A stretch of DNA of 64,000 bases. Source: an uncultured Eubacteriales bacterium (GTDB lineage: Bacteria; Bacillota; Clostridia; Lachnospirales; Lachnospiraceae). The DNA lies in the NCBI GenBank assembly GCA_900314845.1, contig OMWV01000034.1, forward strand, positions 1 to 64,000, written 5' to 3'. The notes under the pieces are model-generated. The model was not told the DNA's origin. It searched no databases and saw only the letters and a program-made list of their open reading frames with translations. This document shows positions 25,365-34,873 of this stretch, piece by piece. Position 1 is the stretch's first letter. Every line of letters starts with the position of its first letter. Both the position numbers and the translations under genes were made by a program.

Positions 25365-26765
25365 TTGGTACATCAGTACAAAAATAATGGATACAATATA
25401 GTTTTGGACGTCAACAGCGGAGCGGTCCATGTGGTGGACGATATCGTATACGATATCATAGAAGTCTATGAGGGTCGGGGCAGGGATCAGATCATAGGTC
25501 TTTTGTCTGACAGATACGATCCCGCCGAGCTTAAGGAGGCTCTGGATGAAGTAGATCAGCTTGTAAAGGATGAGACGCTCTTTACGCCCGATATCTATAA
25601 AAATTTTATAATGGATTTTAAGAAGCGCAAGACGGTTGTCAAGGCCCTGTGTCTTCATATTGCCCATGACTGCAATCTTGCCTGCAGGTATTGCTTCGCC
25701 GGAGAAGGTGAATATCACGGCAGGCGGGCGATCATGAGCTATGAAGTCGGGAAGCAGGCTCTTGACTTTTTGATTGCCAATTCCGGATCAAGGCGCAACC
25801 TCGAAGTGGATTTCTTCGGCGGCGAGCCCCTCATGAACTGGGATGTGGTAAAACGTCTTGTCGAGTACGGCAGAGAGCAGGAAAAGCTTCATGATAAAAA
25901 TTTTCGGTTTACGCTGACGACAAACGGCGTCCTCCTGAATGATGAGATCATGGACTTCTGCAACAGGGAGATGGCCAACGTCGTGCTCAGCGTGGACGGC
26001 CGCAGGGAAGTCCACGATAAGATGAGACCCTTCCGAAACGGGAAGGGAAGCTATGACCTGATCATCCCCAAGTTTAAGAAGTTCGCCGAGAGCAGGCATC
26101 AGAACAAGTACTATGTCAGAGGGACATATACCCATTACAATACGGATTTCTCCAGAGACGTTCTGAACCTGGCAGATGAGGGATTTAAGCAGATATCCAT
26201 AGAGCCGGTCGTGGCGCCTGCCAGTGAGCCTTATGCTATTCAGGAAGAGGACCTGCCGGTGCTCATGGAGGAGTATGATAAGCTTGCCGCCGAGATGGTA
26301 AGAAGAGACAGGGCAGGAGAGCATTTTAATTTCTTCCATTTCATGATAGATCTGGAGGGAGGCCCCTGCGTAGCCAAGAAGCTGTCCGGCTGCGGTTCAG
26401 GCACAGAGTATCTGGCCGTGACCCCCTGGGGAGACCTCTACCCCTGCCACCAGTTCGTCGGTCAGGAGCAGTTCCTGATGGGGAATGTCTGGGACGGCGT
26501 GAAGCGCACGGATATCCGCGATGAGTTTAAGATGTGCAATGTATATGCCAAGCCCAAGTGCAGGGAGTGCTTTGCCAGGTACTACTGCAGCGGCGGCTGC
26601 GCGGCAAACTCATGGAATTTCCATGGCTCCATCACCGACGCCTACGATATCGGCTGCGAACTCATGAGGAAGAGAGTGGAGTGCGCCATTATGATAAAGG
26701 CGGCACAGGCAGATTATGAGAATTCATTTGAAGAATATGAGGAGAATTTGAGTAATGAAGAGTAA
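25365..26765 (+). CDS. scfB: SCIFF peptide radical SAM maturase
   Basis: A 466-residue radical SAM/SPASM enzyme. An N-terminal peptide-recognition-like domain (about 1-85) is followed by the SAM cluster motif CNLACRYCFAGEGEYHG near residue 104 and the FFGGEPLMNW glycine-rich strand. A C-terminal SPASM region carries CGSGTEYLAVTPWGDLYPC and CRECFARYYCSGGCAANSW for auxiliary iron-sulfur clusters. The start is TTG 25365, with GAGGGG eight bases upstream. The end overlaps secDF by 11 bp, so maturase and secretion genes are coupled. Confidence 0.94.
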   Translation: MVHQYKNNGYNIVLDVNSGAVHVVDDIVYDIIEVYEGRGRDQIIGLLSDRYDPAELKEALDEVDQLVKDETLFTPDIYKNFIMDFKKRKTVVKALCLHIAHDCNLACRYCFAGEGEYHGRRAIMSYEVGKQALDFLIANSGSRRNLEVDFFGGEPLMNWDVVKRLVEYGREQEKLHDKNFRFTLTTNGVLLNDEIMDFCNREMANVVLSVDGRREVHDKMRPFRNGKGSYDLIIPKFKKFAESRHQNKYYVRGTYTHYNTDFSRDVLNLADEGFKQISIEPVVAPASEPYAIQEEDLPVLMEEYDKLAAEMVRRDRAGEHFNFFHFMIDLEGGPCVAKKLSGCGSGTEYLAVTPWGDLYPCHQFVGQEQFLMGNVWDGVKRTDIRDEFKMCNVYAKPKCRECFARYYCSGGCAANSWNFHGSITDAYDIGCELMRKRVECAIMIKAAQADYENSFEEYEENLSNEE

Positions 26766-28929
26766 GAAAATGAGCTGGCTGGCCCTGATCGCAGTCATCG
26801 CCATGATCGCTGCGTGTCTGTGCGTGACCATGTTCGGCTACGGAAAGGAACATATCGGTACGGCCAGGAATATCAAGCTGGGCCTTGACCTGGCCGGCGG
26901 TGTCAATATCACCTATCAGGCTGACAAGGACAATCCTTCCGATGAAGATATGAAGGATACAGTCTACAAACTGCAGCAGAGGGTAACAGCCTACAGCACG
27001 GAGGCAGAAGTATACCAGCAGGGCGCCAACCGGATCAATGTTGATATACCGGGCGTCTACAATGCCGAGGAGATCCTCTCTCAGCTGGGCAACCCGGGAA
27101 CCATCAGCTTCTGTGAAGCGGAAAAGACCGGGGATGAGAAGGAAGTCCTGGACGGCTATTACCAGATCCTGGACGGCAACAGCATCACAAGCGCCCAGGT
27201 CAGCACCCAGAAGGACAGCGTGGGCAACTCTGAGTATGTCGTATCTCTTTTGTTCAACTCAGAAGGCACAAAGCTTTTCGGGGACGCCACAAAGAGAAAT
27301 GTGGGAAAGCCCATCTACATCATATATGACGGTAAGGTGATCAGCTCACCCAACGTCAAGGAAGCCATCACGAACGGCCAGTGCGTGATCGAAGGCAATT
27401 TTACCTATGATTCCGCCAATGAGCTGGCAACAACGATCCGGGCCGGCAAGCTCAAGCTGGGTCTCAAGGAGATCAGCTCAAAGGTCGTAAGCGCCAAGCT
27501 GGGAACGGAGGCCGTAAGCACGAGCCTTAAGGCCGGCATCATCGGCATGATCGTCATTATGATCTTCATGATCGCCGTTTACTGGATCCCCGGCCTTGCC
27601 GCTGCCATAGCTCTTGCCCTTTATGTCACATCGCTCATGTGCTTCCTGAACGGACTGGATATCACCCTTACCCTCCCGGGTATGGCCGGCATCATTCTGA
27701 CCGTCGGCATGGCGGTAGATGCCAATGTCATCATATTCACCAGGATCAGAGAGGAGATCACGGCAGGAAAGAGTGTAAGAGACGCCTTCAAGGCAGGCTT
27801 CCAGAAGGCATTTTCCGCTGTATTTGATGGAAACATCACGACACTGATCGCCGCGGCTATCCTCTATATCATGGGAACCGGAACGATCAGAGGATTTGCC
27901 ATCACTCTGGCGCTGGGCATCATCCTTTCCATGTTCACGGCCCTTGTCATCACAAGACTTGTGCTCTATGCCCTCTACGGCATTGGCTTCAGGGATGAGA
28001 AGTTCTACGGCAGGCAGAAGGCCAGGAAGGTCAGGGATTACTATGGCTTTAAGAAGTTCTCCTATACCATATCCATTATCCTGATCTTAGTCGGTTTTGT
28101 TTCCATGGGCGTCCATCAGGCAAAGGGAGACAGAGCCCTCAATTTCAGCCTTGACTTCACCGGCGGAACCGCCATGACGGTCATGTTCAATGACCAGCTT
28201 GACATTCCGGGCAAGGACGAGGATAAGATCACCAAGATATTCCAGGATCAGGCCGGTACCTCTGACGTCCAGTATCAGAATACAAAGGGAAGCAATGAGA
28301 TCGTCATAAAGTGCCCTTCTCTTTCTTCCGAAAAGAGGCAGGCTGTCAAGACAGCCCTTCAGAAGGAGTACGGCCTCGAGGAGTCAGCCATCACGGAGGA
28401 GAATATCACGGGCGTTGTCAGCGGGGAGATGCGCAGGGACGCAGTCATATCCGTCATCGTAGCGACTATCTGCATCCTGATCTATATCTGGTTCAGGTTC
28501 CGTGATCTGAGATTCGGCGCCAGCGCCATCATCGCCCTGCTCCATGACGTTTTTATCGTTCTCATGGTCTACTCTGTGGGAAGGATATCTGTGGGAACGA
28601 CATTTATCGCCTGCATGCTCACGATCGTCGGCTATTCCATAAACGCGACGATCGTCATATTCGACCGAATCAGGGAGAACTTAAAGCTCATGCCGGGCAA
28701 GAGTCCGATTCAGATCGTCAACACCAGTATATCCCAGACCATGTCCCGAAGCATAAACACTTCGCTCACGACATTTATATCCGTCTTCTTCCTCTTCATC
28801 ATGGGAGTGCCTTCCATCAGGGAGTTCACCCTTCCCATCATGGCAGGCATCATAGGAGGCGCCTGGTCATCTGTTATGATCACTGGTACGCTCTGGTGCC
28901 TGATGAAGGGTTCGGGAAAGAAGAAATGA
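26755..28929 (+). CDS. secDF: Fused protein-export subunits SecD and SecF
   Basis: A 724-residue fusion of SecD (about 1-410) and SecF (about 430-724), as in B. subtilis; it uses the proton gradient to assist Sec secretion. Twelve membrane helices are expected. Visible motifs are the N-terminal helix, LGLDLAGGVNITYQ, GMAVDANVIIFTRIREE of SecD, LDFTGGTAMTV of SecF, and YSINATIVIFDRIREN. The ATG lies inside the end of scfB. Confidence 0.95.
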   Translation: MKSKKMSWLALIAVIAMIAACLCVTMFGYGKEHIGTARNIKLGLDLAGGVNITYQADKDNPSDEDMKDTVYKLQQRVTAYSTEAEVYQQGANRINVDIPGVYNAEEILSQLGNPGTISFCEAEKTGDEKEVLDGYYQILDGNSITSAQVSTQKDSVGNSEYVVSLLFNSEGTKLFGDATKRNVGKPIYIIYDGKVISSPNVKEAITNGQCVIEGNFTYDSANELATTIRAGKLKLGLKEISSKVVSAKLGTEAVSTSLKAGIIGMIVIMIFMIAVYWIPGLAAAIALALYVTSLMCFLNGLDITLTLPGMAGIILTVGMAVDANVIIFTRIREEITAGKSVRDAFKAGFQKAFSAVFDGNITTLIAAAILYIMGTGTIRGFAITLALGIILSMFTALVITRLVLYALYGIGFRDEKFYGRQKARKVRDYYGFKKFSYTISIILILVGFVSMGVHQAKGDRALNFSLDFTGGTAMTVMFNDQLDIPGKDEDKITKIFQDQAGTSDVQYQNTKGSNEIVIKCPSLSSEKRQAVKTALQKEYGLEESAITEENITGVVSGEMRRDAVISVIVATICILIYIWFRFRDLRFGASAIIALLHDVFIVLMVYSVGRISVGTTFIACMLTIVGYSINATIVIFDRIRENLKLMPGKSPIQIVNTSISQTMSRSINTSLTTFISVFFLFIMGVPSIREFTLPIMAGIIGGAWSSVMITGTLWCLMKGSGKKK

Positions 28930-28955
28930 TATCATTTTGAGACTATGAATATTTC

Positions 28956-28996
28956 AGGAGGAGTTTCACAGCCCAGGCTGGGGAGCTCCTCTTTCT
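28956..28996 (+). terminator. Hairpin with short T-run between secDF and recJ
   Basis: GAGGAG and CTCCTC pair around an inner AGCC / GGCT stem, followed by TTT. It may be a partial terminator that lowers recJ expression relative to secDF. Confidence 0.45.
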
Positions 28997-29013
28997 GCCT
29001 GGAGGGATAGGAT

Positions 29014-31146
29014 ATGGTTCCTGAAAGTTACAGATGGATAGAGAAAAACGCAGATGAGGAAGTCGTAAGAGAGCTTGTCAGGCAGACGGGTTTTCCGGAA
29101 GAATTTGCCAGGCTCCTGGCTGCCAGAGGGGTAAAAAGCGCCCGGGAGGCGGATGATTTTCTGAACCCTGTCCCCGAGCGCATGCATGATCCCTTTATGA
29201 TGAAGGGGATGAGAGCGGCGGCCGAAAGAGTCGCAAAGGCCCTGACAGGCGGGGAGAAGATCTGCATATACGGGGATTACGATGTGGACGGGATCACCGC
29301 GACCAGCATCCTCTACCTTTTTATGAGAGAATACATCCGAAAGAGGAGGGGAAAAGAGGATACAGCAGACCTGCTTTCGTATTATCTGCCCGACCGCATG
29401 ACGGAGGGCTACGGCATGAATCCGGAAGCGGTCCGTCAGATCGCCTCGCGGGGGACGAAGCTGATCGTCACGGTGGATACGGGCATAACAGCCGTCAGGG
29501 AGGCGGAGCTGGCCGGCAGGCTGGGGCTTGACCTTGTCATCACAGACCACCACGAGTGCCTTGAGACCCTGCCCAGGGCAGCGGCTCTTGTGGATGCCAG
29601 GCAGAAGGGGGAGACTTATCCCTTCCCTTATCTGGCAGGCTGCGGCGTTGCCTTTAAGCTGGTCCAGGCTCTTAGCAGCCTTCTGGACTGGCAGGAAGAT
29701 ATTTTAAAATATCTGGAGCTGGCAGCAGTGGGCACAGTGGCTGATATCGTTTCGCTTACGGGTGAGAACAGGATCATAGTCAGCGAGGGTTTTCGCCGCA
29801 TGAGGGATCCTCAGATCATGGGCCTTAGAAAACTTCTGGCCAGCGCCGGCTATGACTTTAAGAGGAAGCTGACAAGCGGCTTTATCGGATTTTCCGCCGC
29901 CCCCAGGCTCAATGCCGGGGGCAGGATGGGAGATGCCTCCCGGGGCGTTGTCCTTTTTACGACAGATGATGAAAAACTGGCCGAGTCCATCGCCGGGGAG
30001 CTGGACCAGGAAAATACCCGCCGCAAGGAGACAGAGCAGGATATCCTGGATCAGGTGATCAGGCAGATAGAAGAGGATCCCGCAAAAAGGGAGAGCCGTT
30101 TTATCATCGCAGCAGGAAAAGAATGGCACAGCGGGGTCGTGGGGATCGTCTCCTCCCGGATAAAGGATCTCTACTACAGGCCCAATATCATATTTTCCAT
30201 CAAGGAGGATGGGACGGCTGTGGGATCAGCCAGGAGCATTCCCGGTTTTGACATCTTTAAAGCCCTATGCAGCTGTCAGGATCTTTTTATAAAATTCGGC
30301 GGCCACGCGGCGGCTGCCGGCATGAGCCTTGAGGCAGATAAACTTCCTTTGCTTGAGAAGCGGCTGAATGAGTATGCCGCGGACCATATGGAAGGGGGAC
30401 TGCTGATCCCCCGCCTGGAGACAGAGCTGGATCTTGATGTCTCGGATGTGACGACAGACCTGGTTAAGCTGATCGGGAAGATGGAGCCCTTCGGAATGGG
30501 CATGCCCCAGCCTCTTGTCCGGGTCCACGGAATCCTGGACGAGATAAGGGCTGTGGGGGCTGATGGAAAGACACTGAGAATGAGGATAGAGGGGAGAGGG
30601 GCAGCCCCGGGGCGCAGATACCCGGCAAGGATCACGGCTGTCGCCTTCAGAAGATCCCAGCTGGCTGATTACTATACGGGAGGCATGGCAGTCATGGCTG
30701 CGGGAAGCCTTTCTATAGACAGCTATCAGGGGCATGAATATCCGCAGATCATTGCTCAGGATCTGCATCTGGATCTGGATGAGAGGCTGCGGGATATCAT
30801 GTTTTATTTTTCCCTGCGCCGCGTAGATCCCTCCTATGAGAGATACTGCCTGACAAAAGAGAGCCTGGAGCCGTCCGTCTGCGCGTCATCCTACCGGATG
30901 CTCAGAGAGATCTCCGGCCGCCAGGGCAGTCCCGGCAGGGGCCATATCTCACTGGAGGATTACACCGGAGCCAGGGGAGAGAAGGGGGAGGAGGCCCTCT
31001 ACCGCCTTTTGCAGTCTCTGTGCGTGTTCGAGGAGCTCGGCCTGGCGGGCCTGGAGTGCTCCGGACCTTATCTGAGCTTTGAACTGGTCCCCGGCAAAAA
31101 GGCGCTGCTGGCAGATTCCGCCTGGTACAGGCGATTTTTCGCCTAG
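29014..31146 (+). CDS. recJ: Single-stranded-DNA-specific exonuclease RecJ
   Basis: A 710-residue DHH-family 5'-3' exonuclease for recombination and mismatch repair. Motifs are YGDYDVDGITATSIL near residue 88, VTVDTGI near 151, the DHHE signature near 175, DTVA-equivalent GTVADIVSL and the DHHA1 GGHAAAAGMSL near 428. The C-terminal OB-fold and an extra roughly 130-residue tail bring it to a length usual for clostridial RecJ. GGAGGG precedes ATG 29014. Confidence 0.95.
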   Translation: MVPESYRWIEKNADEEVVRELVRQTGFPEEFARLLAARGVKSAREADDFLNPVPERMHDPFMMKGMRAAAERVAKALTGGEKICIYGDYDVDGITATSILYLFMREYIRKRRGKEDTADLLSYYLPDRMTEGYGMNPEAVRQIASRGTKLIVTVDTGITAVREAELAGRLGLDLVITDHHECLETLPRAAALVDARQKGETYPFPYLAGCGVAFKLVQALSSLLDWQEDILKYLELAAVGTVADIVSLTGENRIIVSEGFRRMRDPQIMGLRKLLASAGYDFKRKLTSGFIGFSAAPRLNAGGRMGDASRGVVLFTTDDEKLAESIAGELDQENTRRKETEQDILDQVIRQIEEDPAKRESRFIIAAGKEWHSGVVGIVSSRIKDLYYRPNIIFSIKEDGTAVGSARSIPGFDIFKALCSCQDLFIKFGGHAAAAGMSLEADKLPLLEKRLNEYAADHMEGGLLIPRLETELDLDVSDVTTDLVKLIGKMEPFGMGMPQPLVRVHGILDEIRAVGADGKTLRMRIEGRGAAPGRRYPARITAVAFRRSQLADYYTGGMAVMAAGSLSIDSYQGHEYPQIIAQDLHLDLDERLRDIMFYFSLRRVDPSYERYCLTKESLEPSVCASSYRMLREISGRQGSPGRGHISLEDYTGARGEKGEEALYRLLQSLCVFEELGLAGLECSGPYLSFELVPGKKALLADSAWYRRFFA

Positions 31147-31153
31147 TTTCCCC

Positions 31154-31182
31154 TTTTCAATGAGACTATTAATTGCTATAAT
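31154..31182 (+). promoter_or_regulatory. Probable promoter of apt
   Basis: TTTTCA, 17 bp, TATAAT. A second TATAAT lies at 31189-31194 without a clear -35. Confidence 0.55.
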
Positions 31183-31244
31183 AATTCTTATAATTAAATC
31201 TGGACATAAAAACTACATTAATATGGAAGAGAGGCATTACTGTT

Positions 31245-31769
31245 ATGAAGAAACTGGAAGAATATGTCAGGAGCATACCGGATTACCCCAAGGAGGGCAT
31301 CATATTCAGGGATATCACCACTGTTATCCTCGATCCGGACGGCCTCAGGACAGCGATAGATGACATGCAGGCTAAGCTTGAGGGAGTAGATTTCGACCTC
31401 GTGCTGGGAACTGAGTCCAGAGGCTTCATTTTCGGAATGCCGATCGCCTACAATCTTCACAAAGGATTTGTCCCTGTAAGGAAAAAAGGAAAGCTTCCAT
31501 GCGAGACAGTAAGCGAATCCTATGATCTTGAGTACGGCACAGCCACACTGGAGATCCACAAGGACGCGATAAAGCCCGGCCAGAAGGTCGTGATCATCGA
31601 TGACCTGATGGCGACAGGCGGCACGGCCAAGGCTGTGATCAACATGGTCGAGAGGCTGGGCGGCAAGGTAGAGAAGCTCGTATTCCTTATAGAACTTGCC
31701 GGCCTCAAGGGCAGAGAAAAACTTGCCGGTTACAGTGTAGATTCGGCTATCATTTACGAAGGAAAATAA
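31245..31769 (+). CDS. apt: Adenine phosphoribosyltransferase
   Basis: A 174-residue salvage enzyme making AMP from adenine and PRPP. Typical stretches are IPDYPKEGIIFRDITT, GTESRGFIFGMPIAY, VRKKGKLP and the PRPP-binding VVIIDDLMATGGTAKA near residue 120. It stands directly before rel, as in B. subtilis and most Firmicutes. Confidence 0.96.
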   Translation: MKKLEEYVRSIPDYPKEGIIFRDITTVILDPDGLRTAIDDMQAKLEGVDFDLVLGTESRGFIFGMPIAYNLHKGFVPVRKKGKLPCETVSESYDLEYGTATLEIHKDAIKPGQKVVIIDDLMATGGTAKAVINMVERLGGKVEKLVFLIELAGLKGREKLAGYSVDSAIIYEGK

Positions 31770-31821
31770 AGCGCAGCTTTCTATCGGGCTGCTGAACAAA
31801 AAAGGATGGCGGGGCGTCTAT

Positions 31822-34149
31822 ATGAGTAATGAGAACACAAAAGAAAAAAACAATAAGGAGATATTCCCTGCCGAGCAGAATGATCTGATCAGAACACATG
31901 ATTTTGAATCGCCGGAAGTGCTTTACGACAGGCTGATCACCAATGTGAAGGCCTATCACCCTTCCGATGATATCTCCATGATAACAAAGGCCTACCGGAT
32001 CGCCCATGATGCCCATAAGGGCCAGTTGCGCAAGTCGGGGGAGCCCTACATCATTCATCCTCTGTGCGTTGCTCTTATCCTGGCAGATCTGGAGCTGGAC
32101 AAAGAATCCATCGTAGGAGGCCTGCTCCACGACGTCGTGGAGGATACCGTCATGACAGAGGAGGACGTTGCCAGGGAGTTTAATTCCGAGGTGGCCCTCA
32201 TCGTCTCCGGTGTCACAAAGCTGAGCCAGCTGTCCTATTCCGCAGACAAGATAGAGCTGCAGGCGGAGAACCTGAGGAAGATGTTCCTGGCCATGGCCAA
32301 GGATATCCGTGTTATCCTGATCAAGCTGGCCGACAGGCTCCACAATATGAGGACGCTCAAGTACATGACTCCCGAGAAGCAGAAGGAGAAGGCCAGGGAG
32401 ACCATGGATATCTATGCCCCGATCGCTCAGAGACTGGGCATATCAAAGATAAAGGTGGAGCTGGACGATCTGTCCCTGCGCTATCTGGCCCCGGATGTCT
32501 ACTATGACCTGGCCAGGCAGATAAACCTCAAGCTTTCAGAGCGGCAGGCCTTTGTGGATGATATCGTTGAAAAGGTCAAGGGCTACATGGAGGAGAATGA
32601 CATACAGGCCCAGGTCAACGGGCGGGTCAAGCATTTCTTCAGCATTTACAAGAAGATGGTCAACCAGCACAAGACCCTGGATGAGATCTATGACCTCTTC
32701 GCGGTCCGGATCATCGTCAACGATGTCAGGGACTGCTATGCCGCTCTCGGCGTCATCCATGAGAAGTACAAGCCGGTTCCGGGCAGGTTCAAGGACTATA
32801 TCGCCATGCCCAAGCCCAACATGTATCAGTCTCTGCACACGACTCTGATCGCGCCCAACGGCCAGCCTTTTGAGATCCAGATCCGGACATTTGAGATGCA
32901 CCGGACCGCTGAATACGGTATCGCTGCCCACTGGAAGTACAAGGAAGACCCCAACGGGAAGAATATAGAGGACAGGGAGGAAGCCAAGCTCACCTGGCTG
33001 CGCCAGATCCTGGAATGGCAGACGACCATGTCTGACAACAGGGAGTTCATGAGCCTGCTCAAGGACGACCTCAACCTTTTTTCAGACAATGTGTACTGCT
33101 TCACCCCTCAGGGCGATGTAAAGACCCTGCCCAGGGGCTCGACGCCCATAGATTTTGCCTACAGCATCCACTCGGCTGTCGGCAACCGGATGGTAGGCGC
33201 CCGGGTAAACGGCAAGCTGGTCAATATAGACTATATCATCCGCAACGGAGACAGGATCGAGGTCCTGACTTCGGCCAATTCAAAGGGCCCCAGCCGGGAC
33301 TGGCTGAAGATCGTCAAGAGTCCTCAGGCCAAGACAAAGATCAATCAGTGGTTCAGGACCCAGTTTAAGGAAGAGAACATCGTCCACGGCAAGGAGCTTT
33401 TGGACAGATACTGCAAGAACAAGGGTTTAGTCCTGACAGAGCTTCTCAGGCCGGAGTATGAGGAAAAGGTCATCCGCAAGTACGGCCTTAAAGACTGGGA
33501 TGCCGTCTGTGCGACGGTCGGCCACGGCGGCCTCAAGGAAGGTCAGGTCGTCAACAAGCTTCTCGACGAGTACAAAAAGCATAAAAAGGTGGAGCTTGAC
33601 GAGCAGCTGCTCAGCTCCATGACAGACCCTGACAAGGCAAAGAACGCGAAGAAAGACTCTGCGCCGGAGAAGACAAAGAACCACAGCGGCAAGGGGATCA
33701 TCGTCAAGGGCATAGACGATGTCGCCGTCCGTTTCGGAAAGTGCTGCAACCCCGTGCCGGGTGATGAGATCGTCGGATACGTCACCAGGGGAAGGGGAGT
33801 TACCATCCACAGGACGGACTGCGTGAATATGCTCCACCTCTCTGAACTGGAGAGGGAGCGGCTCATAGACGCGGAATGGCAGGACGGCGCTATGGCAGCC
33901 GGAGGCGGACACTATAAGGCCGAGCTCAACGTCTATGTTGAGGATAAGGTCGGAGTGCTCATCCAGATCGCGCAGGTATTTTCAGAAAAAGATATCAATG
34001 TAAGCGCCATGTCCAGCCGGTCCGGCAAGAACAAGACCGCTACGATAAACGTCCAGTTCGACGTGGCGGGCAAGGCAGAGCTCAACAAGGTCATAGACAG
34101 GCTGCGCTCGCTTGACTGTGTATATGACATAGCCCGGACGACAGGCTGA
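31822..34149 (+). CDS. rel: Bifunctional (p)ppGpp synthetase/hydrolase Rel
   Basis: A 775-residue long RelA/SpoT homologue, the main stringent-response enzyme. The HD hydrolase has HDVVEDT near residue 110 and LADRLHNMRTL. The synthetase domain has the acidic YDLFAVRIIV near 290 and RFKDYIAMPKPNMYQSLHT. The TGS domain contains VYCFTPQGDVKTLPRGSTPIDFAY, and the C-terminal ACT domain ends the protein. Both catalytic halves look intact, unlike the RelA/SpoT-domain protein at 350. Confidence 0.96.
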   Translation: MSNENTKEKNNKEIFPAEQNDLIRTHDFESPEVLYDRLITNVKAYHPSDDISMITKAYRIAHDAHKGQLRKSGEPYIIHPLCVALILADLELDKESIVGGLLHDVVEDTVMTEEDVAREFNSEVALIVSGVTKLSQLSYSADKIELQAENLRKMFLAMAKDIRVILIKLADRLHNMRTLKYMTPEKQKEKARETMDIYAPIAQRLGISKIKVELDDLSLRYLAPDVYYDLARQINLKLSERQAFVDDIVEKVKGYMEENDIQAQVNGRVKHFFSIYKKMVNQHKTLDEIYDLFAVRIIVNDVRDCYAALGVIHEKYKPVPGRFKDYIAMPKPNMYQSLHTTLIAPNGQPFEIQIRTFEMHRTAEYGIAAHWKYKEDPNGKNIEDREEAKLTWLRQILEWQTTMSDNREFMSLLKDDLNLFSDNVYCFTPQGDVKTLPRGSTPIDFAYSIHSAVGNRMVGARVNGKLVNIDYIIRNGDRIEVLTSANSKGPSRDWLKIVKSPQAKTKINQWFRTQFKEENIVHGKELLDRYCKNKGLVLTELLRPEYEEKVIRKYGLKDWDAVCATVGHGGLKEGQVVNKLLDEYKKHKKVELDEQLLSSMTDPDKAKNAKKDSAPEKTKNHSGKGIIVKGIDDVAVRFGKCCNPVPGDEIVGYVTRGRGVTIHRTDCVNMLHLSELERERLIDAEWQDGAMAAGGGHYKAELNVYVEDKVGVLIQIAQVFSEKDINVSAMSSRSGKNKTATINVQFDVAGKAELNKVIDRLRSLDCVYDIARTTG

Positions 34150-34178
34150 TCCGGCATCAGATGAGGGAGAGGCAGATT

Positions 34179-34823
34179 ATGAAAAAAGAAGATATAGAGA
34201 TCAGATCTTATGTACTGGGAATGATCCAGACAAACTGCTATATGGTGACAAACAAGCTGACGAATGAGACCATCATCATAGATCCGGCAGACAGGGCAGA
34301 TCTTCTGGCGGCCGAGATAAGGAAGAACGGCTATCAGCCCGTCGCCATCCTGCTCACCCACGGTCACTTCGACCACATAGGAGGTGTGGATGGGCTGAGG
34401 AATGAATTTCAGATCAAGGTCTACGCCCATGAGGCCGAGGAGGAAGTGCTCGAGAGCGTGGCTATGAATACCAGCACCATGATGGGCAGAAGATATGCCA
34501 TGACGACAAAGGCGGATGTCCTTGTGAAGGACGGTCAGGAGCTTAGCCTGGCCGGCATCCAGATAAAGGTCTTCCACACTCCCGGCCACACAAAGGGAGG
34601 CTGCAGCTATTATATACCGGATCTGGAGGCTGTCTTTGTCGGAGATACCCTCTTCGCCGGCTCCGTCGGCCGCACGGATTTTCCGACGGGAAGCATGTCA
34701 GACCTTGTCAGGGGAGTAAAGGAAAAGCTCTTCACCCTGCCGGATGAGACAAAAGTTTATCCGGGCCATATGAATACGACAAGCATTGGCGCGGAGAAGA
34801 AATATAATCCCTTCTTTTCCTAG
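34179..34823 (+). CDS. Metallo-beta-lactamase-fold hydrolase (glyoxalase II-like)
   Basis: A 214-residue cytoplasmic hydrolase with the zinc motif LTHGHFDHIGG near residue 62, HTPGHTKGG near 131, the aspartate-containing VGDTLF near 150 and the last histidine in VYPGHMN. It belongs to the YcbL/glyoxalase II-like group, usually thioester hydrolases; the substrate cannot be told. ATG 34179 follows GGGAGAGG at good spacing. Placement after rel is common in Clostridia. Confidence 0.88.
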   Translation: MKKEDIEIRSYVLGMIQTNCYMVTNKLTNETIIIDPADRADLLAAEIRKNGYQPVAILLTHGHFDHIGGVDGLRNEFQIKVYAHEAEEEVLESVAMNTSTMMGRRYAMTTKADVLVKDGQELSLAGIQIKVFHTPGHTKGGCSYYIPDLEAVFVGDTLFAGSVGRTDFPTGSMSDLVRGVKEKLFTLPDETKVYPGHMNTTSIGAEKKYNPFFS

Positions 34824-34873
34824 AAAAGGGAATACGATAAGAAACATTTCACTACGATTTGTGGAGGATGCAT

